Under the pieces are notes generated by a model. It was not told the DNA's origin. It ran no database searches and saw only the letters and a list, made by a program, of their open reading frames with translations. The position numbers and the translations under genes are program-made. Shown piece after piece: positions 47,700 through 57,361 of a stretch of 64,000 nt of DNA. Origin of the DNA: CAZIGM01 sp964538675 (GTDB lineage: Bacteria; Bacillota; Bacilli; Tepidibacillales; Tepidibacillaceae); contig CAZIGM010000001.1 in assembly GCA_964538675.1 (NCBI GenBank), positions 28,904 to 92,903 on the forward strand. Direction: 5' to 3'. Numbering within the stretch: position 1 is the stretch's first letter; each line of letters starts with the position of its first letter.

Positions 47700-49315
47700 T
47701 ATTTTTCTATTTTTTGTAAAGTATTTTGTTTTTTTATTGTTGCTTTTATAAATTCCCTAAATAAAGGATGTGAAATATTTGGGCGTGATTTAAACTCAGG
47801 ATGAAATTGTGTAGCAACAAACCAAGGATGGTCTGATAATTCAATTATTTCAACCAATTTCCCTTCCGGAGAAATACCTGTTATTTGTAAACCTGCATCT
47901 TGAAATTGTTCACGATAATCATTATTAAATTCAAAACGATGTCGATGACGTTCATGTATTAAATCTCTATTATAACTTTCTTTAGCTTTTGATTTATCTG
48001 CTAACTTACAAGGGTACAGCCCCAGTCTCATAGTCCCGCCCTTATCTTCTAATAGTTTTTGTTCAGGAAGAATATCTATAACTGGATACTCAGTATCCTT
48101 GTTAAATTCAGTACTGTTTGCATTTTTTAGCCCTAAAACATTTCTAGCAAATTCAATTACTGCAATTTGCATCCCAAGACAAATACCTAATAAAGGTATC
48201 TTATTTTCCCGTGCATATTTAATTGCTATTATCTTTCCTTCTATTCCCCTATCTCCAAATCCACCAGGTACTAATATTCCATCTATATCACTAAATAATT
48301 TGAGCATATTTTCATTATTTAATTGCTCTGAATTAATCCACTTTATTTCAATTTCTGAGTTATTAGCATATCCAGCATGAAATAATGATTCAGCAACACT
48401 TAAATACGCATCATGAAGTGAAACGTATTTTCCAACAATTGCAATTCTACTAATATGCTTTAGACTTTTTATTTTGTGTACTAATTCTGTCCACTCTTTC
48501 ATATCTGCTTTTGGTAAATCCAAATTCAAATGTCGAATAACATATTCATCAAAACCCTGTTCTTTTAACATTAAAGGAACTTCATATAAAGTATCAGCAT
48601 CCCTATTTTCAATTACTGCTTCTTTCTCAATATCACAGAATAAGGCTATTTTATCTTTTAATTCATCTGGTATAGAATGATTTGTTCTACAAACAATAAC
48701 ATTAGGCTGAATTCCTATACCACGCAATTCCTTTACACTATGCTGTGTTGGTTTGGTTTTTAGTTCCCCTGATGCTTCAATGAAAGGGATTAAAGTTACA
48801 TGAATATAAATTATATTTTCTCTGCCTAAATCTTTTTTTAGTTGTCTAATAGCCTCAAGATAAGGTAAACTCTCAATATCTCCTACCGTTCCCCCTATCT
48901 CAGTTATTACTATATCTGTGTCCACACCTGCCTTAAAAATATGTTCTTTTATTTCATTAGTAATATGAGGAATTACTTGTACTGTTCCTCCTAAATAATC
49001 TCCACGTCTTTCTTTATTGATAACCGATGAGTATATTTTACCGGTAGTTACATTGTTGTTTTTGTTTAGACTAATATCTATAAAACGCTCATAATGGCCT
49101 AAATCTAGGTCTGTTTCTGCACCATCATCCGTTACAAACACTTCTCCATGCTGATATGGACTCATTGTGCCAGGATCAACATTAATATACGGGTCAAACT
49201 TCTGAATAGTTACATTTAAACCCCTATTTCTAAGTAATCTTCCAAGCGATGCTGCAGTTATACCTTTACCCAATGATGAAACTACCCCACCAGTTACAAA
49301 GATATATTTTGCCAC
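47699..49315 (-). CDS. pyrG: CTP synthase
   Basis: Amidates UTP to CTP. 538 residues: N-terminal synthase domain (VTGGVVSSLGKGITAASLGRLL; P-loop type) and C-terminal glutaminase with the nucleophile in LLGICLGMQIAV and QFHPEFKSRP. GTG start seven nt after GGGGAG. Transcribed from a dedicated promoter with an attenuator. Confidence 0.97.
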   Translation of the reverse strand: MAKYIFVTGGVVSSLGKGITAASLGRLLRNRGLNVTIQKFDPYINVDPGTMSPYQHGEVFVTDDGAETDLDLGHYERFIDISLNKNNNVTTGKIYSSVINKERRGDYLGGTVQVIPHITNEIKEHIFKAGVDTDIVITEIGGTVGDIESLPYLEAIRQLKKDLGRENIIYIHVTLIPFIEASGELKTKPTQHSVKELRGIGIQPNVIVCRTNHSIPDELKDKIALFCDIEKEAVIENRDADTLYEVPLMLKEQGFDEYVIRHLNLDLPKADMKEWTELVHKIKSLKHISRIAIVGKYVSLHDAYLSVAESLFHAGYANNSEIEIKWINSEQLNNENMLKLFSDIDGILVPGGFGDRGIEGKIIAIKYARENKIPLLGICLGMQIAVIEFARNVLGLKNANSTEFNKDTEYPVIDILPEQKLLEDKGGTMRLGLYPCKLADKSKAKESYNRDLIHERHRHRFEFNNDYREQFQDAGLQITGISPEGKLVEIIELSDHPWFVATQFHPEFKSRPNISHPLFREFIKATIKKQNTLQKIEK

Positions 49316-49352
49316 AAATAATCTCCCCTTGTTTATATTTTTTATAAAATCA

Positions 49353-49396
49353 AAAAAACAAAAGAACCTCCCTGAATTGGGGGCGCTTTTGTTTTA
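49353..49396 (-). terminator. pyrG leader attenuator (also able to end rpoE transcripts)
   Basis: Hairpin with outer arms AAAACAAAAG / CTTTTGTTTT and an inner CCCCC / GGAGG pair, followed by T-rich sequence; 38 nt upstream of the pyrG start. The 5' arm contains CGCCCCC, which could pair with a run of G added to the transcript 5' end. Confidence 0.75.
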
Positions 49397-49440
49397 TATT
49401 ATCAACTTTACATTTATTATTCATAAATTATAAATCTGAT

Positions 49441-49480
49441 GCCCATACAGTAGTTTACTAACAAGTAATAATAATGTCAA
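49441..49480 (-). promoter_or_regulatory. pyrG promoter with GGGC transcription start
   Basis: Minus-strand -35 TTGACA, 17-nt spacer, -10 TAAACT, then seven nt to GGGC. This initial GGGC is the sequence on which RNA polymerase stutters at low CTP in the known B. subtilis pyrG mechanism. Confidence 0.78.
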
Positions 49481-49485
49481 GTTTA

Positions 49486-50106
49486 TTATATATTATCTTC
49501 TGACTCATCTTCATCGTATAATTCTTCTTTTAATTCATCTGTATAATAGTCAAAATCTTCCTCTTTTTCAGAGTCTATCTCTTCATCATCTTCCTCTTTT
49601 TCTTCATCTTCTTCCTCTTCTATATCTTCGTCATCTTCAAATCCAAGATCGTCTTCAACAATAACTTCATCAATCTCTTCTTCCTCTTCATCATCATCAT
49701 CATCATCGTCTTCGTCTTTATCATCTTTAAATAAATTATCTTCGTCATCTTCTACTACTTCATCTTCATCGTCATTTAAATAATTAATTTCATCTTCATC
49801 TTCATCATCATTATCATTATCTTTTAATACTGAAGCTTCAGCTTTTTCTAGAGGATACCAACTTTTTAAACCCCATTCATTTTTTCCTAAATGAATAAAC
49901 CTTCCATCTATATTTATTTCAGTGTAAAGTTGTGGAAGATAATCCAACAATTTTTCATTACTCAAATTCTTAACTTCGCCTATCTTATCCGCTAAATCTT
50001 TAAAAATAAACGTTTTTTTTGATTGCTTTAATATTTCATAAGCAACTTCTATTGTGGATAATTCATTAACCGCTTTTTGATCAAATTGATACATGCTTTC
50101 ACTCAT
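49486..50106 (-). CDS. rpoE: DNA-directed RNA polymerase delta subunit
   Basis: 206 residues: an N-terminal HARE-HTH domain (about 1-95, ending WYPLEKAEASVL) and an extremely acidic, disordered tail (about 98-206) rich in Asp and Glu. The tail is coded by tandem TCATC/TCTTC-type triplets and is probably length-variable. Delta speeds recycling and raises the dependence on initiating NTP concentration, which fits its place next to the NTP-sensing pyrG promoter. Confidence 0.94.
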   Translation of the reverse strand: MSESMYQFDQKAVNELSTIEVAYEILKQSKKTFIFKDLADKIGEVKNLSNEKLLDYLPQLYTEINIDGRFIHLGKNEWGLKSWYPLEKAEASVLKDNDNDDEDEDEINYLNDDEDEVVEDDEDNLFKDDKDEDDDDDDDEEEEEIDEVIVEDDLGFEDDEDIEEEEDEEKEEDDEEIDSEKEEDFDYYTDELKEELYDEDESEDNI

Positions 50107-50237
50107 ATTCTGGGCACACCTTTCATAATATGATTAGAATGTAAAATCACTTACTTTATTTAACAATAATTATATTTTATTCATTTTTTCTGTTGTGTCA
50201 ATCATTAATTATCTAAAGTAGAACTTTGTTTATTATT

Positions 50238-50522
50238 TTAGTCATTTGTATTGATGTGTACACTAGATTGTTCAATCTCTTGTTTCATTCTTTTATTATC
50301 ATTTTCTAATAATTTTATTTTTTTATTTAATTTCCTTTGTGTATTAGCTGAAATAAAATATATGGATAATGCCCCAAATAAGATAGAAAAAATTATTATA
50401 TAAATAAGTTTAATTTCTGCTTCAAAGAATATAAAGTTTACTAGTACCGTCTCAATATTTACCACTGCAAACATTACTAATATTATAGTAAAAATTAATA
50501 TAATTATAACTCTTGATTGCAT
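50238..50522 (-). CDS. LapA domain (DUF1049) membrane protein
   Basis: 94 residues with two transmembrane helices (VIIILIFTIILVMFAVVN and IKLIYIIIFSILFGALSIYFI) and a cytoplasmic C-terminal coiled coil (RKLNKKIKLLENDNKRMKQEIEQ). The arrangement fits the LapA/DUF1049 family. Role in Gram-positives unknown. Confidence 0.72.
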   Translation of the reverse strand: MQSRVIIILIFTIILVMFAVVNIETVLVNFIFFEAEIKLIYIIIFSILFGALSIYFISANTQRKLNKKIKLLENDNKRMKQEIEQSSVHINTND

Positions 50523-50659
50523 AATAATATTTCACCTACCCTTTCTTTAATAAACAGCCCTTTTTAACGGTATAGCAAATCATGATTCCATTCTTGTAAG
50601 GTTATTGTAATCCGATTCATCTCCAAACTATAGAGGAAGGAGACTTCTCATCGGTTAGG

Positions 50660-50815
50660 TTAAAAAAACAGTTTAAATATTTGATATCCTATATATATAC
50701 CAACAATTCCCATAACACCCGCTAACGCAGGTGGTGCAGGGATTGGTAATTTTAGAAATCCAAATAAAAAGCCTACTATTAAACCACTTAAAGTAGCTAA
50801 AACAACTTCTTTCAT
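50660..50815 (-). CDS. XapX domain protein
   Basis: A 51-residue hydrophobic protein, MKEVVLATLSGLIVGFLFGF then LKLPIPAPPALAGVMGIVGI, matching the small XapX family (two short helices around a PAPPAL motif). Function unknown. ATG preceded by GAGGTG. Downstream, before the LapA gene, the gap holds an imperfect hairpin (CCGAT/TCTCC with GGAGA/ATCGG) but no clear T tract. Confidence 0.82.
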   Translation of the reverse strand: MKEVVLATLSGLIVGFLFGFLKLPIPAPPALAGVMGIVGIYIGYQIFKLFF

Positions 50816-50826
50816 ATAAAGACACC

Positions 50827-51261
50827 TCAATCATATATATAATCTATTTCTAATATATAGTCCCCGATAGGTAGATTATTAAGCTGTAATTTATAATACA
50901 ACTTAATATTACCAGCTTCCACTTTTTTATTTATATTTATCTTATTTGTTATAATTTCCATCTTATATGAACCATGTAAACTACGATAATTACTTATATG
51001 TTTAAATCCTTCTTGAAAAACATTTTTCATCTTTGTTTCACCTTGTCTAACCAATAAAACCTTATATGGCTTTTCAACTTCACTCCATTTAATAGTTGTC
51101 CATGTATTACCCAATTCTTGTTTACAATCCTCTTTGTATCTTAAGAACTTATTATTATTCTTTAAATATAACTTACCTTTATATTGATATTCGATAAATT
51201 CCTTTGTTGTATTCTCATAATCTATTTTTGTTTTAATGAAAATTTTCACATCTTTTGTCAT
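50827..51261 (-). CDS. DUF1934 (YwiB-like) beta-barrel protein
   Basis: A 144-residue soluble protein rich in beta strands and basic residues; the pattern (KIFIKTKIDYENTTKEFIEY ... GNTWTTIKWSE ... ISNYRSLHGSYKMEI) fits DUF1934, a calycin-like family. Function unknown. It follows speB by 64 nt and precedes the XapX gene by 11 nt. Confidence 0.75.
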   Translation of the reverse strand: MTKDVKIFIKTKIDYENTTKEFIEYQYKGKLYLKNNNKFLRYKEDCKQELGNTWTTIKWSEVEKPYKVLLVRQGETKMKNVFQEGFKHISNYRSLHGSYKMEIITNKININKKVEAGNIKLYYKLQLNNLPIGDYILEIDYIYD

Positions 51262-51325
51262 CTCTACCTCCCAATAAGAGTTGTAGATAAAAGCGACTTA
51301 TACTTTATATATGTACAAGCCTATA

Positions 51326-52201
51326 TTAATTATATTTAAACAATCCAAGTAGTATCTCTCTTACAAGTTTTGCAGCAAGAATCGATGTTTGATCTGCTAT
51401 ATCATAAATCGGGGCTACTTCAACTATATCAGCACCAATAACTCTGTTCCCATGCTTTGCAATCTCGTGAATACAAGCAAGTATTTCTTTAGAAGTTATT
51501 CCGCCCGCCTCTAAAGTTCCAGTACCTGGAGCATAAGCAGGGTCAAGCACATCAATATCAATAGTAATATATATTGGCCGATTCACTACTTCTGTTAGTA
51601 CCTTCTTCAAAGGCTCTATAACTTCATAAGGATAAAAATTTAAATTTTTTCGAGCAAAAGCAAATTCTTCTTTTAGTCCTGATCGAATGCCAAACTGATA
51701 TACATTTGCCCCTCCTATAAGATCTACTATTTTACGTATCGGAGTAGCATGTGATAAAACTTCACCTTCATAATCACTTCGCAAATCTGTATGCGCGTCA
51801 AGATGAAATAAAACCATATCTGGATATTTTTTATATACCTCTTGAATTATAGGCCATGTAACAAGATGTTCTCCCCCTAATCCTAAGGGAAACTTTCCAT
51901 CCTTTATTATTTTACTTACATAATCACTAATCATATTTATGCTCTTTTCGGGATTCCCAAAAGGTAAAGGGATATCTCCAGCATCAAAATATCTAATATC
52001 TGATAATTCTTTGTTCAAATATGGACTATATTCCTCTAATACTATTGATACCTCTCTAATTTTCCTCGGTCCAAATCTTGATCCAGGTCGAAAACTACTT
52101 GTAAAATCCATTGGCATTCCATATATTACCGCTTGCGAACTTTCATAATCCGAAGATGAGGCAATAAATACATTACCTGAATAAGCTTCATTAAATTTCA
52201 T
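51326..52201 (-). CDS. speB: Agmatinase
   Basis: Converts agmatine to putrescine and urea. 291 residues of the ureohydrolase fold; the binuclear Mn ligands appear in GGEHLVTW, LFHLDAHTDLRSDYEG and TIDIDVLDPAYAPGTGT. It is 5 nt downstream of speE, so putrescine and spermidine synthesis are co-expressed. Confidence 0.95.
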   Translation of the reverse strand: MKFNEAYSGNVFIASSSDYESSQAVIYGMPMDFTSSFRPGSRFGPRKIREVSIVLEEYSPYLNKELSDIRYFDAGDIPLPFGNPEKSINMISDYVSKIIKDGKFPLGLGGEHLVTWPIIQEVYKKYPDMVLFHLDAHTDLRSDYEGEVLSHATPIRKIVDLIGGANVYQFGIRSGLKEEFAFARKNLNFYPYEVIEPLKKVLTEVVNRPIYITIDIDVLDPAYAPGTGTLEAGGITSKEILACIHEIAKHGNRVIGADIVEVAPIYDIADQTSILAAKLVREILLGLFKYN

Positions 52202-52206
52202 TTATT

Positions 52207-53037
52207 TTACCCCTTTGTTAACTCCTCAACAAATTTTGGAAGAGAGAAAACTGATTTATGAATATGTTTTGTATAATATTGTGTTTCTAATTCCATAATA
52301 TTTTCTTCTTTAATATCTAATGGATCATACTTTTTAGACCCAATTGTAAAACTCCACAATCCACTAGGATATGTTGGTATACTTACTGTGTATAACCTAG
52401 TAACTGGAAAAATAGATTTTATATCTTTAAATACTTTTCTAATCAAGTCTTGATTAAACCATGGTGATTCAGTTTGCGCAACCAATATCCCATCGTCTTT
52501 TAAACACTCATATATTCCTTGATAAAAGCCCTTCTCAAAAAGTCCAACTGCAGGACCAACTGGTTCTGTTGAATCCACCATAATAATATCAAACTCTGAT
52601 TTGTGCTCATGTATATATCTAATACCGTCCACAACTTGTATATCTACCCTAGAATCATTAAGAGCACTAGCTATTTGCGGAAGAAACTGCTTCGATGTTT
52701 CTATCACACGTCCATCTATCTCTGCCAACACTGCTTTTTCCACACTAGGATGCTTTATTATTTCGCGAATAGCTCCCCCATCCCCTCCACCAACAACTAA
52801 AACATTTTTTGGCTTTGGATGCGTATTTAAAGCAATATGTGTAATCATTTCATGATATACAAATTCATCCTTATCAGTTGTCATAACCATACCATCTAAA
52901 ACTAACATTTTCCCAAACTGATTCGTTTCAAGTATATCCAGCTTCTGAAAATCCGTTTTTTCTGTATGTAAAGTTTGAGATATCTTTGTTGTAATGCCAT
53001 GATTAGGTGTTTGCTTTTCTGTGTACCACAATTCCAT
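52207..53037 (-). CDS. speE: Spermidine synthase
   Basis: Aminopropyltransferase, 276 residues; dcSAM site VVGGGDGGAIREII, active-site region VDSTEPVGPAVGLF and QTESPWF. First gene of a speE-speB transcript with its own promoter, divergent from the PBP gene. Confidence 0.96.
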   Translation of the reverse strand: MELWYTEKQTPNHGITTKISQTLHTEKTDFQKLDILETNQFGKMLVLDGMVMTTDKDEFVYHEMITHIALNTHPKPKNVLVVGGGDGGAIREIIKHPSVEKAVLAEIDGRVIETSKQFLPQIASALNDSRVDIQVVDGIRYIHEHKSEFDIIMVDSTEPVGPAVGLFEKGFYQGIYECLKDDGILVAQTESPWFNQDLIRKVFKDIKSIFPVTRLYTVSIPTYPSGLWSFTIGSKKYDPLDIKEENIMELETQYYTKHIHKSVFSLPKFVEELTKG

Positions 53038-53144
53038 AATTTAAACTCACATCCTATTTAATGTTTTAATATTTACAGTTAATAAATAGATTAACCAAAT
53101 TCATTATATTAAGTATTAAATATTTTATCAGAATATCATGATGT

Positions 53145-53174
53145 ATTATACAGAAATTCTATGGTATAAGGCAA
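53145..53174 (-). promoter_or_regulatory. Sigma-A promoter of speE-speB
   Basis: Minus-strand -35 TTGCCT, 18-nt spacer, -10 TATAAT; about 108 nt upstream of speE. It overlaps the predicted forespore promoter of the divergent PBP gene. Confidence 0.6.
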
Positions 53175-53193
53175 TATTTTTTTACCAATAATA
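53164..53193 (+). promoter_or_regulatory. Forespore (sigma-G or sigma-F) promoter of the PBP gene
   Basis: GTATA with AATAATA 18 nt later fits sigma-G (GHATR-N18-CATNNTA, six of seven in the -10), and GTATA-N15-ACCAATAATA fits the sigma-F -10 except its GG. It lies 40 nt upstream of the ATG. Confidence 0.5.
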
Positions 53194-53232
53194 GAATAAA
53201 AACTGTTATCAATATTGAGAGGAGGGTAATTA

Positions 53233-55290
53233 ATGAGTAATTACAACGATTTAAATGAATTGCTATTATTTCGTTTTATAAGATTTGTTAAAAAAACTAT
53301 TATTGCTTCTATTATTGGATTAATTATAATTAGCAGTTTAATATTTTTATTAATATTATACTTACAATCTCAACCTCTGTTAAATACTACAATTGAACAA
53401 ACAACCTTTATTTACTCTATGGATGAAACTGTAATTGATGATCTTCATTCAATCGAAAATAGGATTTATGTACCTTTATCAAAAATTCCTCAAGATTTAA
53501 TAAATGCTACTATTGCTATCGAAGATCGCAAGTTTTATAAACACTTTGGACTTGATCCCATTAGAATAACAGGAGCCCTTATTGAAGATATCAAAAACAG
53601 TTCCAAAGAGCAAGGTGCAAGTACAATTACTCAGCAATTAGCAAAAAATCTGTATCTATCATTTGATAAAACTTGGGAAAGAAAAATTGAAGAAGCTATT
53701 TTAGCTATTCAATTAGAACTTCAATATAGTAAGGATGCTATATTAGAACTCTATTTGAACGAAATATATTTTGGATATTCTACCAATGGTGTTCAAATGG
53801 CAGCAAAAACATATTTTGATAAAGATGTAAGCGAACTCAATTTAGCTGAATGTGCTATGTTAGCTGGAATACCAAAAGGACCTGCATATTATTCACCTTT
53901 TAGTAATATGGACAATGCAAAAGCAAGACAAAAATTGATTTTAAATGCAATGGTTAATGAAAACTATATAACACAAGAAGAAGCAAATATAGCTTATAAT
54001 ACTGAGCTTGTTTTTAAAAACTCTGATGAAAAAAATTATCCTACTAAAGCTCCTTATTTTAGAGATTATATTCTTAATATTTTAGTAACCCAATTCAATT
54101 TTTCTGAAGAAGATATTTATACTGGAGGATTAAAAATATATACAACCTTAGATTCAGAGATTCAAAATTACGCTGAAGAAACAATCTTAAAATATAACTC
54201 TGATAATAGTGAATTACAAGTAGCTCTATTAAGTATTGATCCTAATACTGGATATATTAAAGCAATGGTAGGGGGTAGTAATTACTCTGAAAGTCAGTAT
54301 AATCGAGTGTTTGCAAATAGACAACCAGGATCTTCTTTTAAACCAATATTATATTTAGCTGCTCTAGAAAATGGGTTTACTGCTGTTTCAAGATTTCTAA
54401 GTGAACCAACTATTTTTACATTTGCAAATAATCAGTCATATCAACCCTCAAATTATGGAGATAACTATCCTAATAAAGAAATTGATTTAAGATACGCGCT
54501 AACACATTCAGATAATATATATGCAGTAAAAACTCATATAGAAATTGGTATGGATAAACTTATTGATATGAGTAAAAAACTGGGGATTGACGCTGATTTA
54601 AATCCTTATCCCTCTCTTGCTTTAGGAAGTCAAGAGGTCTCACCTTTTGATATGGCTAAATCTTATGCTGCAATTGCTAACAACGGAAGAGCAATTGAGC
54701 CTATTGCAATATTAAAAATTGAAGATAAACACGGAAATGTTTTATTTGAAAATACAGATATAATTGAACACCAAGTAGTATCGGAAAATACGGCCTTTAT
54801 TATGACTTATTTAATGGAAGGCGTTTTTGAAGAGGGTGGAACTGGATTTAATGTATCCGATCTTATTAAAAGACCAGTTGCAGGAAAAACCGGAACAACT
54901 GACTATGATTCATGGTTGATTGGCTATACTCCACAACTTGTAACCACTTTATGGACTGGATATGATCAAAACCAACCCCTAATTAGCAACGAAGTTTATC
55001 TTACAAAAATGATTTGGGCAGAATTTATGGAAAAAGCACATAAAGGTACTGCTCCTCAATTGTTTGAGGTTCCAGAGGGAATTACTAGTTTATATATATG
55101 TTCCGACTCAGGAAAAATCGCGACGATAGATTGTCCTAATCCAAGATTAGAAGTCTTTGCTGATGGAACAGAACCAACTGAATATTGTGACGAACATTCA
55201 GAATCTAATGATAATCCTCAACCATTACAAAACGGGGTTAATAACTCTTCATCTATATGGAGTAAATTCAAATTTTGGTGGAATAATTAA
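53233..55290 (+). CDS. pbpG: Bifunctional class A penicillin-binding protein (PbpG-like)
   Basis: Peptidoglycan glycosyltransferase and transpeptidase, 685 residues. One N-terminal membrane anchor (22-44); GT51 domain with catalytic E97 (AIEDRKFYKHFG) and GASTITQQLAKN; transpeptidase domain with S367-S-F-K370, SDN and K552-T-G. The order PBP, speE, speB matches ywhE (pbpG) in B. subtilis, which encodes a forespore PBP of spore cortex and germ cell wall; the predicted forespore promoter agrees. GAGGAGGG ribosome site. Confidence 0.93.
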   Translation: MSNYNDLNELLLFRFIRFVKKTIIASIIGLIIISSLIFLLILYLQSQPLLNTTIEQTTFIYSMDETVIDDLHSIENRIYVPLSKIPQDLINATIAIEDRKFYKHFGLDPIRITGALIEDIKNSSKEQGASTITQQLAKNLYLSFDKTWERKIEEAILAIQLELQYSKDAILELYLNEIYFGYSTNGVQMAAKTYFDKDVSELNLAECAMLAGIPKGPAYYSPFSNMDNAKARQKLILNAMVNENYITQEEANIAYNTELVFKNSDEKNYPTKAPYFRDYILNILVTQFNFSEEDIYTGGLKIYTTLDSEIQNYAEETILKYNSDNSELQVALLSIDPNTGYIKAMVGGSNYSESQYNRVFANRQPGSSFKPILYLAALENGFTAVSRFLSEPTIFTFANNQSYQPSNYGDNYPNKEIDLRYALTHSDNIYAVKTHIEIGMDKLIDMSKKLGIDADLNPYPSLALGSQEVSPFDMAKSYAAIANNGRAIEPIAILKIEDKHGNVLFENTDIIEHQVVSENTAFIMTYLMEGVFEEGGTGFNVSDLIKRPVAGKTGTTDYDSWLIGYTPQLVTTLWTGYDQNQPLISNEVYLTKMIWAEFMEKAHKGTAPQLFEVPEGITSLYICSDSGKIATIDCPNPRLEVFADGTEPTEYCDEHSESNDNPQPLQNGVNNSSSIWSKFKFWWNN

Positions 55291-55293
55291 TTA

Positions 55294-55393
55294 ATAAAGC
55301 TGAACTTTATTCAGATGGAGTTTTTCACTTAAAGGTATAAGAGCAACTAAGACTTACGCTACGTAAGACACTAAAGTGTCCAAGTCGTCCTAT
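55294..55393 (+). repeat. Three-hairpin dispersed repeat, copy C (truncated)
   Basis: Starts ATAAAGCTGAACTTTATTCAGATGGAGTT like copies A and B, continues with the same internal sequence as copy A (AAAGGTATAAGAGCAACTAAG), then skips to GACACTAAAGTGTC and CAAGTCGTCCTA and stops before the third hairpin. It fills the gap between two convergent genes. Confidence 0.8.
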
Positions 55394-55413
55394 TGAATAA
55401 GCTTTCTTGCAAA

Positions 55414-57183
55414 CTAAGTTTGTTTGGTTATTAATAGATGTTGATCATATGCCTTAATTACATCACTTCTAGTAATAATGCCTACCAATTCATCTGGATT
55501 CTCTTTACTTACAACAGGAATATGTCCTAAATCATATTTGCCTAATTTATGGAAAACATCTTCGAGAGTTTCATCATTATATGCATATATTAGTTTTTTT
55601 GTCATTAATTTACTAACGGATTCTTCCATAATACCTTCGACTGGTGCTTCCCTTATATCTTGTAATGTAATAATCCCCACAAGGTTATTATTTGCATTCA
55701 AAACAGGGAAGCCATTATGCTTAGTATCATGCATCACTTTTATAACTTTACCTACCTTTTCAAAATCACGGCAAATAGTCACACTTGTAGTCATTACTTC
55801 ATTTACTGTTATCCTCTTCATTATATTTATGTCTTTACCAGCTTTTAAATTAACACCTCGTCTTAATAATTTAATATTAAAAATTGAATTACCATTATTA
55901 AAATAGGAAAATAGTATAGTACTAAAAACAACTGAAATCATTAATGGTAGTGCTATATGATAATCTTGAATCATTTCAAATATTATAAACATAGCAGTCA
56001 ATGGAGCTTGAATTGTTCCTGCAAGAACCGCCCCCATTCCTACTATTGCATATGTAATTGGGTCAATACCAAGTTCGGGAAATAAATAATTTATAAAAAT
56101 ACCGACCGCATCACCTAATGCGGCTCCTAGAAGTAACGATGGAGCAAAAATACCCCCTGAATGACCTGATCCTAGAGTAATAGAGGTAGCAAAAATTTTC
56201 ACTACTATTATAATTAATAATGAATTTAACAAAAATTCTTGCTTAAAAATTGCTTCTATAGTATTATATCCAATTCCTAAAACCTCAGGAAATTGAAATC
56301 CGATAACTCCTATTATAACTCCTCCTAATGCTGGTTTTAGCCAATCAGGTACTTTCACCTTACCAAATAAATCCTCAGATTTATAAAGCGTTTTAACGAA
56401 TAATGTTCCTACTAATGCAGCTAGTATCCCTAATAATACATAGAATAGCAATTCTATTGGTTGTTCAAACGAATATCTTTGAATAATAAAAACAGGACTA
56501 TTCCCAAAAAATCTCTCAGAGACTACAGATGCTGTAACAGCTGAGATTACTATATTGAAAAATGAATTTGGTATGTATTTCCCTAAAATTACTTCCTGTG
56601 CAAAAATTACTCCAGCCAATGGTGTGTTAAAAGTTGCTGCTATACCTGCGGCGGCACCTGCTGCTACACAAGTTTTTGTTTTTTTTGTATTTAATTTAAA
56701 TATTTGTCCAAAATAAGAACCAATGCCAGAACCAATTTGAATTATTGGTCCTTCTCTACCTGCAGATAATCCTCCGCCTAACGAAGCTACTGTTGCAAAC
56801 ATTTTTGTTATGGTTACTCTTATTTCAATTATTCCATTTTTTAATGCTACTGCTTCCATAACTTCAGGTATACCTGTACCCCTCGCTTCTTTAGCTAAGT
56901 GGTATGTTAACGGACCTACAATAAGTCCTGCTAAGATTGGAATAAATAAACTAGAGCTATAATTAGGTAGAAAGAAAAACATTTTTTCTATTGTCCATGA
57001 ATATCCTTTAATAGCACCTTCAAGCATTAATCTAAATAATACTGAAGATAATCCAGTGACTACACCAATTAAAACTGCTAACACTAACATTACCCATTGG
57101 CTTCTCTTGTATAATATAAATTTAACTTTTCTCTTTATCTTTTTTAGTTCTAATTGACCATTTTTTTCTTCAATTTTTCTCAT
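55414..57183 (-). CDS. clcA: ClC-family chloride channel/antiporter with CBS pair
   Basis: 589 residues: membrane ClC domain with selectivity motifs GSGIG..., AGREGPIIQIGSG (gating glutamate present, as in Cl-/H+ antiporters), GSGHSGGIFAPSLLLG, then two CBS domains (about 450-585) that may sense nucleotides. It lacks the fluoride-type GREGV/GNREG variants I would expect of CLC-F. AGAGGAG ribosome site. Confidence 0.92.
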   Translation of the reverse strand: MRKIEEKNGQLELKKIKRKVKFILYKRSQWVMLVLAVLIGVVTGLSSVLFRLMLEGAIKGYSWTIEKMFFFLPNYSSSLFIPILAGLIVGPLTYHLAKEARGTGIPEVMEAVALKNGIIEIRVTITKMFATVASLGGGLSAGREGPIIQIGSGIGSYFGQIFKLNTKKTKTCVAAGAAAGIAATFNTPLAGVIFAQEVILGKYIPNSFFNIVISAVTASVVSERFFGNSPVFIIQRYSFEQPIELLFYVLLGILAALVGTLFVKTLYKSEDLFGKVKVPDWLKPALGGVIIGVIGFQFPEVLGIGYNTIEAIFKQEFLLNSLLIIIVVKIFATSITLGSGHSGGIFAPSLLLGAALGDAVGIFINYLFPELGIDPITYAIVGMGAVLAGTIQAPLTAMFIIFEMIQDYHIALPLMISVVFSTILFSYFNNGNSIFNIKLLRRGVNLKAGKDINIMKRITVNEVMTTSVTICRDFEKVGKVIKVMHDTKHNGFPVLNANNNLVGIITLQDIREAPVEGIMEESVSKLMTKKLIYAYNDETLEDVFHKLGKYDLGHIPVVSKENPDELVGIITRSDVIKAYDQHLLITKQT

Positions 57184-57361
57184 AATAATGCTCCTCTTAG
57201 CATTTCAACCCTTTGTAAATTGACTAATTATTTAGAAATCAGTATAATCATTTACAATATCACAACAAAAAAATTTAATCTAAATTTTTTTACTAGATGA
57301 AACCAATTTGTGATTTAGCCGTATTCTATGTTTATATAACAAATATGGAGGTTATAAAAAA